Below, one piece after another: positions 50,739 through 60,070 of a stretch of DNA of 64,000 nucleotides. Source of the DNA: Ruminococcus sp. GTDB lineage: Bacteria; Bacillota; Clostridia; Lachnospirales; Lachnospiraceae. A program made the translations under genes and the position numbers. Every line of letters begins with the position of its first letter. Positions within the stretch are counted from its first letter, which is position 1. The DNA lies in contig JACERV010000006.1 in the NCBI GenBank assembly GCA_013911065.1, positions 62,001 through 126,000 of the forward strand. Reading direction: 5' to 3'. The notes beneath the pieces were generated by a model that was not told the origin of the DNA, made no database searches, and saw only the letters and a list, made by a program, of their open reading frames with translations.

Positions 50739-52232
50739 TTACACCTCTGCTCTCAAAATTTCTTTTACAGTTTTCTTCATTTCATCTGCATCGCATTCTT
50801 TTGTATGAAGAATCTCAGCATTACGGATTTCTTCAATGGCTTTTGGAACAGGGGTCTGGGATATCTTTTCCAATTCATCAATCAGTGCAAGTTCATCCAT
50901 TGCATCATAAGACCCATCAATCGCAGTCATTACACTTTTTGCAAATTTATAAGGGCTTGCTGTAGATATAACCAAAGCTTTTTTGTTATCTTTGCTGTTT
51001 TCCCTGTAAACCTTACATACACGGGAAGCTACTGCCGTGTGAGTATCCATCACATAGCCTGTGGAGCGGTATGTCTCACGAATTGCTGCTTCCGTCTCTT
51101 CTTCTGAAGCGTACCCACCTGCAAAATCATTCAGTTTTTCTTTCATTTCAGGGGTAATTTCATAAGATCCCTCTGTCTTTAGCTGCTCCATCAGTTCTGT
51201 ATTTTTTTTGGCATCCTGCCCTGCAATAGCATAAATCAAACGTTCCAGATTACTGGAAATCAGAATATCCATGGACGGAGAAGATGTCAGAACAAACTCC
51301 CGGTTCCGGTCATATTTTCCTGTCTTGAAAAAGTCAAATAACACTTTATTTTCATTAGAGGCACAAATTAACTTCGCAATTGGTACTCCCATTTGTTTTG
51401 CATAGTAAGCTGCCAGAATATTCCCAAAGTTTCCTGTAGGTACTGTTACATTAATCTGTTCACCGGACTGAATCTCTTCATTCTGCAAAAGTTTTGCATA
51501 GGCATAGACATAGTATACGACCTGAGGCACAAGACGTCCAATGTTGATGGAATTCGCTGAAGAAAACTGATATCCGTCTTTGTCCAGCTCTTCTCCAAGT
51601 GCCTTGTCTTCAAACAGCGCCTTCACTCCGCTCTGTGCGTTGTCAAAATTCCCATGAATGGCAACAACGAAAGTATTCTTTCCCTTTTGCGTCACCATCT
51701 GCAGCTCCTGAACCTTGCTCACTCCGTCCTTTGGATAAAATACAATAATTTTGGTCCCCGGAACATCTGCGAAACCAGCCAGGGCCGCTTTTCCGGTATC
51801 TCCGGATGTAGCTGTCAAAATCACAATATCCTTGGTCACATGATTCTTTTTAGCAGCAGTGGTGAGCAGATGCGGGAGAATCGATAATGCCATATCCTTA
51901 AACGCTATCGTAGCACCATGAAATAACTCCAAATGGAAGGTATCTCCTACTTTTACAAGAGGAGCAATTACATCTGTATCAAACTTTTGGTCATATGCAC
52001 TTTCAATACAATGTTTCAGCTCTTCCTCCGTAAAATCTGTCAAAAACTGCTTCATGACCGCATAGGCTGTCTCCTGATAGGTCATATCTTTTAACTCTTC
52101 CATCGTCACATCCAGTTTTGGAATACTTTCAGGAACGAACAGGCCGCCGTCTTCCGCCAGTCCTTTTAAAATTGCCTGGGAAGCCGTCACTGTTTTTTCT
52201 GCATTTCTTGTACTCTTGTATAATAAATTCAT
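50739..52232 (-). CDS. thrC: Threonine synthase
   Basis: The 497-residue PLP enzyme (long, fold type II): LYKSTRNAEKTVTASQAILKGLAEDGGLFVPE, the PLP lysine in HGATIAFKDMALSIL (near 113), ILTATSGDTGKAALAG, and NVTVPTGNFGNILAAYYAKQMG. It converts O-phosphohomoserine to threonine. The substrate path runs from aspartate semialdehyde, supplied by asd two genes upstream of it in the same operon. Confidence 0.96.
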   Translation of the reverse strand: MNLLYKSTRNAEKTVTASQAILKGLAEDGGLFVPESIPKLDVTMEELKDMTYQETAYAVMKQFLTDFTEEELKHCIESAYDQKFDTDVIAPLVKVGDTFHLELFHGATIAFKDMALSILPHLLTTAAKKNHVTKDIVILTATSGDTGKAALAGFADVPGTKIIVFYPKDGVSKVQELQMVTQKGKNTFVVAIHGNFDNAQSGVKALFEDKALGEELDKDGYQFSSANSINIGRLVPQVVYYVYAYAKLLQNEEIQSGEQINVTVPTGNFGNILAAYYAKQMGVPIAKLICASNENKVLFDFFKTGKYDRNREFVLTSSPSMDILISSNLERLIYAIAGQDAKKNTELMEQLKTEGSYEITPEMKEKLNDFAGGYASEEETEAAIRETYRSTGYVMDTHTAVASRVCKVYRENSKDNKKALVISTASPYKFAKSVMTAIDGSYDAMDELALIDELEKISQTPVPKAIEEIRNAEILHTKECDADEMKKTVKEILRAEV

Positions 52233-52263
52233 TTTATTGTCTCCTTGCCTATACTTTCCTTCG

Positions 52264-52755
52264 TTACTGCCTCTTACTGTTTGTATAATTCACCAGTCCT
52301 CCGGCGGCAATTAATTTCTGCATAAATTCAGGAAAAGGCTGTCCCTGAAATTCAGTTCCCTTTGTCCGGTTATAAATTTTACCACTGTCAAAGTCAACCT
52401 CGACCTCATCTCCCGCTTCAATTCCTTTGGCCGCTTCGGGGCATTCAATAATCGGAAGTCCAATATTAATTGCGTTGCGGTAGAAAATTCTGGCGAAGGT
52501 CTCCGCAATCACACAGCTCACCCCTGCCGTTTTCAGGCAAAGAGGTGCATGCTCTCTGGAGGAGCCACAGCCAAAGTTCTTATTTGCCACAATTAAATCT
52601 CCCGGCTGTACCTTCTTTACAAAATCGGGATCAATATCTGCCATTGCATGGCTTGCCAGTTCCTGGGCATCGAAAGAATTCAGATATCTTGCAGGTATAA
52701 TAACATCTGTATCCACATTATCTCCGTATTTAAAAACATGTCCCAAAGCCCTCAT
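52264..52755 (-). CDS. leuD: 3-isopropylmalate dehydratase small subunit (LeuD)
   Basis: The 163-residue swivelling-domain subunit: [61 protein letters not shown]. It pairs with LeuC, whose stop overlaps its start by one base (TAATG). The short form of the small subunit is the type found in archaea and many Clostridia; a related dehydratase specificity (homoaconitate, dimethylmalate) cannot be excluded because leuA and leuB are not here. Confidence 0.93.
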   Translation of the reverse strand: MRALGHVFKYGDNVDTDVIIPARYLNSFDAQELASHAMADIDPDFVKKVQPGDLIVANKNFGCGSSREHAPLCLKTAGVSCVIAETFARIFYRNAINIGLPIIECPEAAKGIEAGDEVEVDFDSGKIYNRTKGTEFQGQPFPEFMQKLIAAGGLVNYTNSKRQ

Positions 52756-54029
52756 TATTTGTCACCTACTTTCTCCGGATTTGCAATGTATCCTGCAATT
52801 GCACTTGCAGCCGCCACTTCTGGAGAAGCCAGATAAATCAGAGAATCTACGTGTCCCATTCTTCCCACAAAGTTACGGTTTGTTGTAGATACACATTTTT
52901 CTCCTGCCGCCATAACACCCATATGACCGCCCATACATGGTCCGCAGCTTGGTGTATTTACTGCACATCCTGCATCCACAAAGATATCTAAAAGACCTTC
53001 TGCAATACATTCTTTATAAATATTCTGTGTTGCCGGGATAACCATAACACGCACATCGGGATGAACCTGACGTCCTTTTAAAATTGCGGCGGCTTTCCGC
53101 ATATCTTCCATTCTGCCGTTTGTACAGGAACCAATGACTACCTGGTCAATCCAAATCGGCTCCATAGCCTCAATCTCATCAATCGTCTTTGCATTGCCCG
53201 GAAGGTGCGGGAAGGCAACTGTGGGGCGGACTTTAGACAAGTCAATTTCAATCACTTCATCATAAACCGCATCCTCGTCGGCCTCATATATTTTATATTC
53301 CTTCACAGAGTGTTCCTGCATGTAAGACTCTGCCTGCTCATCCACCGGGAAAATTCCATTTTTTGCCCCAGCTTCAATTGCCATATTTGCCATGGTAAAC
53401 CGGTCATCCATAGAAAGCGCTTTGATTCCACTGCCTGTAAATTCCATAGATTTATACAGAGCACCATCCACGCCAATTACACCAATAATATGAATGATGA
53501 TATCTTTACCACTCACATAGGCTGCCGGTTTTCCTGTAAGCACAAACTTTACCGCATTTGGAACTTTAAACCAGAGTTCTCCCATTGCCATGCCCGTTGC
53601 GATATCTGTAGTACCCACTCCTGTAGAAAATGCACCCAGGGCGCCATATGTACAGGTATGAGAGTCTGCACCAATGATGCACTCTCCGGCAACCACAACA
53701 CCTGCCTCCGGCAGAATTGCATGCTCAACACCTGACTTGCCCTGTTCAAAATACCATTTCAATTCCTGCTCTTTTGCAAACTCCCGGATAGATTTGGAGT
53801 TTTCTGCAGACTTGATATCTTTGTTTGGTGTAAAGTGGTCAGGTACTAAGACCACTTTATCCTTATCATAAACTTTGTCTGCCATCTCCCTGAAAATAGG
53901 CAGAGCCATAGGCCCGGTAATATCATTTGCCATTACGATATCTAATTTTGCTTCTATCAACTGCCCGGCAACTACAGAATCAAGTCCTGCATGAGCTGCC
54001 AGAATCTTCTGCGTCATTGTCATTCCCAT
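52755..54029 (-). CDS. leuC: 3-isopropylmalate dehydratase large subunit (LeuC)
   Basis: The 424-residue aconitase-family subunit binds a 4Fe-4S cluster ([16 protein letters not shown] near 300; later [11 protein letters not shown]). [25 protein letters not shown] is the substrate region. The start [15 protein letters not shown] follows AGGAGG by eight bases. It comes 17 bases after asd. The ~420-residue form with a separate small subunit fits the LeuC/HacA group of anaerobes. Confidence 0.94.
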   Translation of the reverse strand: MGMTMTQKILAAHAGLDSVVAGQLIEAKLDIVMANDITGPMALPIFREMADKVYDKDKVVLVPDHFTPNKDIKSAENSKSIREFAKEQELKWYFEQGKSGVEHAILPEAGVVVAGECIIGADSHTCTYGALGAFSTGVGTTDIATGMAMGELWFKVPNAVKFVLTGKPAAYVSGKDIIIHIIGVIGVDGALYKSMEFTGSGIKALSMDDRFTMANMAIEAGAKNGIFPVDEQAESYMQEHSVKEYKIYEADEDAVYDEVIEIDLSKVRPTVAFPHLPGNAKTIDEIEAMEPIWIDQVVIGSCTNGRMEDMRKAAAILKGRQVHPDVRVMVIPATQNIYKECIAEGLLDIFVDAGCAVNTPSCGPCMGGHMGVMAAGEKCVSTTNRNFVGRMGHVDSLIYLASPEVAAASAIAGYIANPEKVGDK

Positions 54030-54046
54030 TGCGGCAACCTCCTGTC

Positions 54047-55132
54047 TTATTTCGCCTGAATGTATCCTTTTGCTGTCAGTGCTTCTGCACAGAGGACTGC
54101 ACCACCGGCTGCTCCTCTGACTGTATTATGAGACAGGCCAATAAACTTATAATCAAACATATTGTCTTCTCTGAGACGGCCGATGGATACACCCATACCG
54201 CGCTCATAATCTACATCCAATTTTACCTGAGGACGATTATCATCTTCCAAGTACTGGATAAACTTCTTTGGTGCACTTGGCAGCTCTGCCTCCTGGGGGA
54301 ACCCTTTGTAGTTTACTAACTTTTCTATTAACTCCTCTTTGGAAGGGTTTTTATCAAAGTTGATAAACACTGCTGCTGTATGTCCGTTGAGTACGGGAAC
54401 ACGAATACACTGACATGTAATTTTAGGCAGTGCTGCTTTTACAATCTCGCCGTTTTCTACCTTGCCAAGTACCCTGAGAGGTTCCTGCTCACTTTTTTCT
54501 TCTTCCCCTCCAATGTATGGGATAATGTTCTCTACCATCTCCGGCCAGTCTTTGAATGTCTTGCCTGCCCCGGAAATTGCCTGGTATGTAGTGGCAACTA
54601 CTTCCTTAGGGCCAAACTCTTTCCATGCATCAAGACATGGGGCATAGCTTTGGATAGAGCAGTTTGGCTTTACTGCAATAAATCCACGTGTAGTTCCCAG
54701 ACGTTTTTTCTGGTCTGCAATAACTTCAAAATGCGCTACGTTGATTTCCGGTACTACCATAGGCACATCCGGTGTCCAGCGGTGAGCGCTGTTGTTGGAC
54801 ACAACCGGTGTCTCCGTCTTTGCGTATTCCTCTTCAATAGCCTTAATTTCATCTTTTGTCATATCTACAGCGCTAAACACAAAATCAACTGTTCCAGCAA
54901 CCTTTTCCACTTCATTTACATTCAGAACAACCAGTTTCTTTACGGCTTCCGGCATAGGAGTGTCCATTTTCCATCTGTCTCCTACCGCTTCCTCGTAAGT
55001 CTTTCCAGCAGAGCGTCCGCTTGCTGCTACTGTAACTACTTCAAACCATGGGTGTCCCTCCAGCAGAGAAATAAATCTCTGTCCCACCATTCCTGTTGCT
55101 CCTAAAATACCAACTCTTAATTTTTGTTCCAT
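54047..55132 (-). CDS. asd: Aspartate-semialdehyde dehydrogenase (archaeal/fungal-like type)
   Basis: The 361-residue enzyme: NADP motif [18 protein letters not shown], the catalytic Cys in [13 protein letters not shown] (near 157), [17 protein letters not shown], and [18 protein letters not shown] with the active His. Its length and motifs match the archaeal/fungal-like class rather than the shorter classical bacterial Asd. It makes aspartate semialdehyde for threonine, methionine and lysine. It lies between argH and leuC in one operon. Confidence 0.95.
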   Translation of the reverse strand: MEQKLRVGILGATGMVGQRFISLLEGHPWFEVVTVAASGRSAGKTYEEAVGDRWKMDTPMPEAVKKLVVLNVNEVEKVAGTVDFVFSAVDMTKDEIKAIEEEYAKTETPVVSNNSAHRWTPDVPMVVPEINVAHFEVIADQKKRLGTTRGFIAVKPNCSIQSYAPCLDAWKEFGPKEVVATTYQAISGAGKTFKDWPEMVENIIPYIGGEEEKSEQEPLRVLGKVENGEIVKAALPKITCQCIRVPVLNGHTAAVFINFDKNPSKEELIEKLVNYKGFPQEAELPSAPKKFIQYLEDDNRPQVKLDVDYERGMGVSIGRLREDNMFDYKFIGLSHNTVRGAAGGAVLCAEALTAKGYIQAK

Positions 55133-55155
55133 TTCTTCTCTCTCCTTCTCTGTCT

Positions 55156-56535
55156 TTATTCTACATTCAAATAGGCTTCCTGTAAAGCAATCACTTTTTC
55201 CATAGCTGCTTTTCCAGGAGCACCAAGAGTATTTCGCATCTCTACACAGGTCTTCATGCTGATTGCATCATAAATATCTTTCTCAAAAACTGGTGAAATC
55301 TGTCTGAATTCTTCCAGTGACATATCATCCAGTGCAATTTTCTTCTCAATACAGTAAAGCACCAATTGCCCTACGATTCCATGGGCATCCCGGAAAGGCA
55401 CCCCATGATTTACAAGATAATCTGCTGCGTCTGTGGCATTGGTGAAGCCATTCTTTGCACTGTCTTCCATTCTTCTGTGATTGAACCCCATAGACCCAAT
55501 CATGCCGGTAAATAAAGCAAGACATCCTTTCGTGGTATCAATGGCATCAAATACAAACTCTTTATCCTCCTGCATATCCTTATTATATGCAAGGGGGATT
55601 CCTTTCATTGAAGTTAAAAGAGACATCAGTGCGCCGTACACCCGGCCGGTCTTGCCCCTGACAAGTTCTGCGATATCGGGATTCTTTTTCTGAGGCATAA
55701 TGCTGCTTCCTGTACTGTAAGCGTCATCAATTTCCACAAACTGATATTCATTGGAATTCCAGATAATTACTTCCTCCGAGAAGCGGCTCAGATGCATCAT
55801 CACCGTTGACATGGCGGACAGCAGCTCTATCAGATAATCTCTGTCTGACACAGAATCCATACTGTTCAATGTAGGCCCGTCAAACCCAAGCAATTCAGCC
55901 GTATAGTCCCTGTCCAGGGGATAAGTTGTCCCTGCCAGTGCACCAGAACCTAATGGACAATAATTCATTCTATTATAAATATCCTTCATGCGCAGCCTGT
56001 CGCGCTTAAACATTTCAAAATAAGCCCCCATATGATGGGCAAGAGTAATGGGCTGTGCCTTCTGCAAATGAGTGAAACCAGGCATGTAGGTTTCTGTATT
56101 CTCCTTCATCAGCTTCAGAAGAACTTCCAGCAATTCCTTCAAAAGTTTATCAAGTTCTAAAATCTCATCCCGGGTATAAAGCTTCATATCTAAAGCAACC
56201 TGGTCATTGCGGCTTCTTCCGGTATGCAGTTTCTTCCCGGGCTCGCCAATGCGCTCTATCAGATTTGCCTCCACAAAGCTGTGAATATCCTCATATTTAT
56301 CTGTAATCTCAAGGGTTCCATTTTCCACATCTGTCTTAATTCCCTCAAGTCCTTCTATAATCTGCTCTTTTTCTTTCTCTGTGAGGATTCCCTGCTTTGC
56401 CAGCATTGTCACATGGGCAATACTGCCGCGGATATCCTGCTCATAGAACTTTTTATCAAAAGATATTGATGCATTGAAATTGTATACTAACTGGTCTGTT
56501 TCCTTCGTAAAACGACCGCCCCATAACTGTGCCAT
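55156..56535 (-). CDS. argH: Argininosuccinate lyase
   Basis: The 459-residue member of the fumarase/aspartase family: LWGGRFTKETDQLVYNFNASI at the N-terminus, HTGRSRNDQVALD, GFTHLQKAQPITLAHH, and the signature GSSIMPQKKNPD (about 280-291). It makes arginine and fumarate from argininosuccinate. It is the first gene of the argH-asd-leuC-leuD-thrC run; argG is not in the window. Confidence 0.97.
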   Translation of the reverse strand: MAQLWGGRFTKETDQLVYNFNASISFDKKFYEQDIRGSIAHVTMLAKQGILTEKEKEQIIEGLEGIKTDVENGTLEITDKYEDIHSFVEANLIERIGEPGKKLHTGRSRNDQVALDMKLYTRDEILELDKLLKELLEVLLKLMKENTETYMPGFTHLQKAQPITLAHHMGAYFEMFKRDRLRMKDIYNRMNYCPLGSGALAGTTYPLDRDYTAELLGFDGPTLNSMDSVSDRDYLIELLSAMSTVMMHLSRFSEEVIIWNSNEYQFVEIDDAYSTGSSIMPQKKNPDIAELVRGKTGRVYGALMSLLTSMKGIPLAYNKDMQEDKEFVFDAIDTTKGCLALFTGMIGSMGFNHRRMEDSAKNGFTNATDAADYLVNHGVPFRDAHGIVGQLVLYCIEKKIALDDMSLEEFRQISPVFEKDIYDAISMKTCVEMRNTLGAPGKAAMEKVIALQEAYLNVE

Positions 56536-56611
56536 TCCTCTGTCCCCTTTTCCTTTTTACGTTTTCCCCTTAGTTTATCATAGTAAAGTGCTGATGTCCA
56601 CACTAAACTTT

Positions 56612-57244
56612 TCAATGTAATTCTTTTCTCTCGGCCAGGGAAAACTTGCATCCGCAGTAATCCTGCCTGTACAGCCCATGTTCTTTCGACAGCTCAATGG
56701 ACCGCTTATAGCCGTTCTTCTTTTTAAAATCAGAAGGAAGATATTTCAAACCATATTGATCCGCCACTTTCATCCCGATAGAATTCAGCTTTCCTGCATT
56801 TTTCATCGGGCTGATGCTCAAGGTTGTCGTGAAATAATCAAACCCGCCTTTTGCTGCTTCTTTAGCTGACTCCTTCAAGCGCAGCTCATAACACTTAAAG
56901 CACCGGGCACCCCCTTCTTTCAAGTGTTCCAGCCCCCCGGACACTTCATAAAATTTTTCCTTATCATAACTCCCTGCTTGAAAAGAAACAGGATACTTAA
57001 AGTGCATCTTGGTAATAAAATCCTGCTGCTCTGCCAGACGCTTTGCATATTCACTTTCGGGAAAAATATTCGGATTATAATAGAAGACAGTGATTTCAAA
57101 AAACTCTGATAAATATTCCAGTACATAACTGCTGCAGGGAGCACAGCAGCTATGGAGAAAAAGCCTGGGTACACTGCCCGCCTCTTCCAAGGATTCTGTC
57201 AGCTTATCCAATTCTTTTTGATAGTTCACATTTTGATGATTCAT
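56612..57244 (-). CDS. queH: Epoxyqueuosine reductase QueH
   Basis: The 210-residue protein of the former DUF208 family carries the expected cysteines: HSCCAPCSS (about 32-40), GGARCFKCYELRL (about 110-122) and QDYCGCKFSL near the C-terminus. QueH binds an iron-sulfur cluster and reduces epoxyqueuosine to queuosine in tRNA, replacing B12-dependent QueG in many Clostridia. It completes the step after QueA at 41 kb. Single gene. Confidence 0.94.
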   Translation of the reverse strand: MNHQNVNYQKELDKLTESLEEAGSVPRLFLHSCCAPCSSYVLEYLSEFFEITVFYYNPNIFPESEYAKRLAEQQDFITKMHFKYPVSFQAGSYDKEKFYEVSGGLEHLKEGGARCFKCYELRLKESAKEAAKGGFDYFTTTLSISPMKNAGKLNSIGMKVADQYGLKYLPSDFKKKNGYKRSIELSKEHGLYRQDYCGCKFSLAERKELH

Positions 57245-57402
57245 TTCTTACAATACCTTTCTAATGACCAGGCACATTCCCGGATTCAAAATTTACTACA
57301 TCTTACCTCCTCATTCGTTTTTTGTCAATGAACCTGATAGACATTCACTTATCTACTATTTTTTCATAAACTAACTATATACTTGTCGAATGGAGTGTCT
57401 GC

Positions 57403-58170
57403 ATGGAACCTATACTTGAACTCAAAAACATAAATTATGCGTATCACACATTAGAAGGAGAAACCAAAACACTGACGGATATCTCATTTTCCATAGCCTC
57501 CGGCGAATTTGTTGCCATTGTCGGGCCCTCCGGATGCGGTAAATCTACCCTGCTCTCCATTATTTCAGGACTTTTGGAGCCGGAAAAGGGGCTTATAAAA
57601 GTAAATGGACGTTATGCAAGAGAAAATACTATGAATATTGGCTATATGCTGCAGCATGACCATCTTTTTGAATGGAGAACTGTTTATAATAATGTTCTGC
57701 TGGGTCTGGAAATCCAGCATATGCTTTCTGCCAAATCCCGTGCCAGAGCTAGGGAATTATTAGAGGTGTACGGATTAAAACAATTTGCAAATGCCAAGCC
57801 TTCCGAATTGTCAGGAGGTATGAGACAGCGGGCGGCTTTAATCAGAACTCTCGTATTGGAACCGGATATCCTGCTTTTGGATGAACCATTTTCCGCCCTG
57901 GATTATCAGACCCGCCTTTCCGTAGGCGACGATATTGGGCAGATTATACGAGGCGCACACAAGACAGCACTGTTAGTAACCCATGACCTTTCGGAAGCAG
58001 TAAGCCTGGCTGACCGCGTCATTATCCTTACAAAACGCCCGGCCTCTATCGCCAGAATTGTCCCTGTCACTTTTGACCTGGAAAAAGACACCCCCCTTCA
58101 CAGAAGGAATGCTCCCGAGTTCAAAAATTATTTTAATACTATATGGGAGGAGTTGAACCAAGATGAATGA
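57403..58170 (+). CDS. ABC importer ATP-binding protein (nitrate/sulfonate/taurine class)
   Basis: The 255-residue ATPase has Walker A GPSGCGKST, Q-loop MLQHDHLFEWRTV, signature LSGGMRQR, Walker B ILLLDEPFSALD, and VTHDLSEAVSLADRVIILTKRP. The LSGGMRQR/EPFSALD forms are characteristic of the SsuB/TauB/ThiZ class. It overlaps the permease gene by eight bases. A GGAG site lies eight bases before the ATG. No binding protein is encoded nearby, so the substrate cannot be named. Confidence 0.92.
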   Translation: MEPILELKNINYAYHTLEGETKTLTDISFSIASGEFVAIVGPSGCGKSTLLSIISGLLEPEKGLIKVNGRYARENTMNIGYMLQHDHLFEWRTVYNNVLLGLEIQHMLSAKSRARARELLEVYGLKQFANAKPSELSGGMRQRAALIRTLVLEPDILLLDEPFSALDYQTRLSVGDDIGQIIRGAHKTALLVTHDLSEAVSLADRVIILTKRPASIARIVPVTFDLEKDTPLHRRNAPEFKNYFNTIWEELNQDE

Positions 58171-58960
58171 AATTTCCGTTGGCCAGCAAAGTTACCTGAA
58201 TAGGCGCAAACGCCACAAAAGGATTGTACGGGTCTCTCGCGTAGCAATCCTTTTAAGCTTTTTATTCCTGTGGGAATTTTCTGCAAATGTAGGACTCATT
58301 GATTCCTTTATCTTCAGCAGTCCGTCCAAAATCGCCTTGTGCTTCTGGGGTATGGTTTTAGATAAAACAATCTTTCTCCATATCTGGACTACACTATATG
58401 AAACCATTGTCAGCTTCCTGCTTGTCACACTTGTCGGTATTCTGTTCGCCGTAATGCTTTGGGGCAGTGAAAAACTATCGGAAATCATGGACCCTTATCT
58501 TGTTGTATTAAACAGCCTTCCAAAGTCTGCACTGGCACCACTTTTGATTGTATGGCTGGGAGCAACCCCGACTACCATCATCGTAGCCGGTATGTCTGTA
58601 GCAATTTTCGGCAGTATTTTAAATCTGTATACCAGTTTTGCAACTGTGGATAATGAAAAAATCAAATTAATTTATACACTGCGGGGCAATAGAGTGCACG
58701 CACTTACAAAGGTTGTACTGCCCAGTTCTATCCCGGCAATTATCAGTAATATGAAGGTAAATATCGGTCTGTGCCTGGTAGGCGTTATTATCGGGGAGTT
58801 TCTGGCTGCGAGAGAAGGCCTTGGATATTTGATTATTTATTCCAGTCAGGTCTTTAAGATGGATTGGCTGCTGATGAGTATCGTTCTACTGTGTATTATG
58901 GCAATGGGACTGTATTCATTGATTAATCTTCTGGAAAAAATATACCAAAAGAAAGTCTGA
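58163..58960 (+). CDS. ABC importer permease (SsuC/TauC/ThiX class)
   Basis: The 265-residue permease has about six helices. The contact loop region reads KLIYTLRGNRVHALTKVVLPSSIPAIISNMKVNIGLCLVG, followed by IIGEFLAAREGLGYLIIYSSQVFKMDW, typical of nitrate/sulfonate-class permeases. Its last 20 codons recur as a decayed copy at 62649-62708, on the far side of the next three genes. A GC-rich hairpin follows the stop. Confidence 0.92.
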   Translation: MNEISVGQQSYLNRRKRHKRIVRVSRVAILLSFLFLWEFSANVGLIDSFIFSSPSKIALCFWGMVLDKTIFLHIWTTLYETIVSFLLVTLVGILFAVMLWGSEKLSEIMDPYLVVLNSLPKSALAPLLIVWLGATPTTIIVAGMSVAIFGSILNLYTSFATVDNEKIKLIYTLRGNRVHALTKVVLPSSIPAIISNMKVNIGLCLVGVIIGEFLAAREGLGYLIIYSSQVFKMDWLLMSIVLLCIMAMGLYSLINLLEKIYQKKV

Positions 58961-58969
58961 ACTAAAGCA

Positions 58970-58991
58970 GGCGGGTGAAAATTCACCCGCC
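58970..58991 (+). terminator. Hairpin after the ABC permease gene
   Basis: GGCGGGTGAA and TTCACCCGCC form a perfect ten-pair stem ten bases after the stop. There is no clear T-tract, so efficiency is uncertain; it may also serve the convergent TPM gene. Confidence 0.6.
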
Positions 58992-59037
58992 TAAACGCTG
59001 CTATTTTATGTATTGCTTCCATGACAAACCAGGAAGA

Positions 59038-60054
59038 TTAAAATTTTCCGCTGGAACCGCCATGGCTGCGTCCGGAAGAACTTCTGTGGGTAGTGCTAGT
59101 GTTTCTGTTGGTACTTCCGTTGGTACTTAAACCTGACGAACTTTTATTTTTTGGTTTTGCACGCTTGTCAACTTTATTGTAAAGAAATCTATCGTGACGG
59201 GTTGTTATATTCACACTATTATCCTTCACATACTTTGAAGCATTCTTTTGAAAACTCACAGTCTTCAACTTACTTTCCATCCACAGTGTTATACATAGCG
59301 CCAAAAACATTCCGCCCCCCAGAGAAACTAAAATCAAGAAAGGAGAAAATCTACTCTTCTGTAGATTGTCACTGCTATCAAGCTCATCGCTGTCTGCCTG
59401 TTGCGAAGGATTCTCGTTGTTATAGAGCTTGCCGCTTTCTGCCTGTTGTGGAGGATTCTCATTGTTATAGAGGTTGTCGCTTCCTGCATACTGCGAAGGA
59501 TTCTCATTGTTATAGAGCTTATCGCTTTCTGACTGTTGCCAAGGATTCTTACTGTTATCAGGTTCATCGCTTTCTGCCTGTTGCAAAAGATTCTCACTAT
59601 AAAATGTAAAGTCTGAAAATGCCTCTTTATAATTTCCGCTACTTAAATCCGGCATGATTTGATCAGTAATGTACTCCTGTTCTGCATCCGTAAACACCGT
59701 TATGGCATATCCATAGGTTGTAATAGCCCAGTCTCTTTCTCCCATACTGATCAGGAAAAGAATACCGTCATCTCCACTGCCCATTCCGTAGCCGTTATAG
59801 TCGTAGAAATCATCTGCATATTCGGCAGCTGTTTTTCCTTCCAGCGAATTTACTGTCACAATCGCTACATCGCAGTTATATTCTTCACTGGTTTTATCTA
59901 ATTGTTCCAACAATTCATTTCTTTCCGAATCGCTCAGCAGCCCCGCATCATCGACCAGACGGGGCAATTGACGCTCTCCTGCCGCATATACTGGAACCAC
60001 CGCTAACAGGCACAGGACGACCGTCAAAAATATACTCCATATTCTTTTCTTCAT
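59038..60054 (-). CDS. TPM domain membrane protein (YdjH/YgcG-like) with internal 15-residue repeats
   Basis: A signal peptide (1-25, cleavage after VYA) leads to a TPM domain (about 30-160: LVDDAGLLSDSERNELLEQLDK, VAIVTVNSLEGKTAAEYADDFYDYNGYGMGSGDDGILFLIS). About five 15-residue repeats of the form LYNNENPSQQA-SD- (about 155-225) precede a membrane helix (about 235-255). A basic/Ser-Gly-rich tail ends HGGSSGKF. It is the third gene after the SPFH and zinc-ribbon genes, matching B. subtilis ydjI/ydjG/ydjH, an envelope-stress associated set. Confidence 0.88.
   Translation of the reverse strand: MKKRIWSIFLTVVLCLLAVVPVYAAGERQLPRLVDDAGLLSDSERNELLEQLDKTSEEYNCDVAIVTVNSLEGKTAAEYADDFYDYNGYGMGSGDDGILFLISMGERDWAITTYGYAITVFTDAEQEYITDQIMPDLSSGNYKEAFSDFTFYSENLLQQAESDEPDNSKNPWQQSESDKLYNNENPSQYAGSDNLYNNENPPQQAESGKLYNNENPSQQADSDELDSSDNLQKSRFSPFLILVSLGGGMFLALCITLWMESKLKTVSFQKNASKYVKDNSVNITTRHDRFLYNKVDKRAKPKNKSSSGLSTNGSTNRNTSTTHRSSSGRSHGGSSGKF
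59380..59600. repeat. 45-bp in-frame tandem repeats inside the TPM gene
   Basis: About five imperfect 45-base units (plus strand form CTTTCTGCCTGTTG...GGATTCTCATTGTTATAGAG) encode the low-complexity linker. Period is a multiple of three, so copy number can vary without shifting the frame. Confidence 0.85.
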
Positions 60055-60070
60055 AATTCTGTTCCTCCCC

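Noticed and set aside
54380-55105. 241-codon plus-strand frame opposite asd
   Set aside because: Shadow of asd with implausible composition and no start signals.
57245-57402. TPP riboswitch before the ABC importer, which would have marked it as ThiXYZ
   Set aside because: No CTGAGA or ACCTGATCTGG-type core is present.
59380-59600. CRISPR-like array
   Set aside because: In-frame coding repeats inside the TPM gene.
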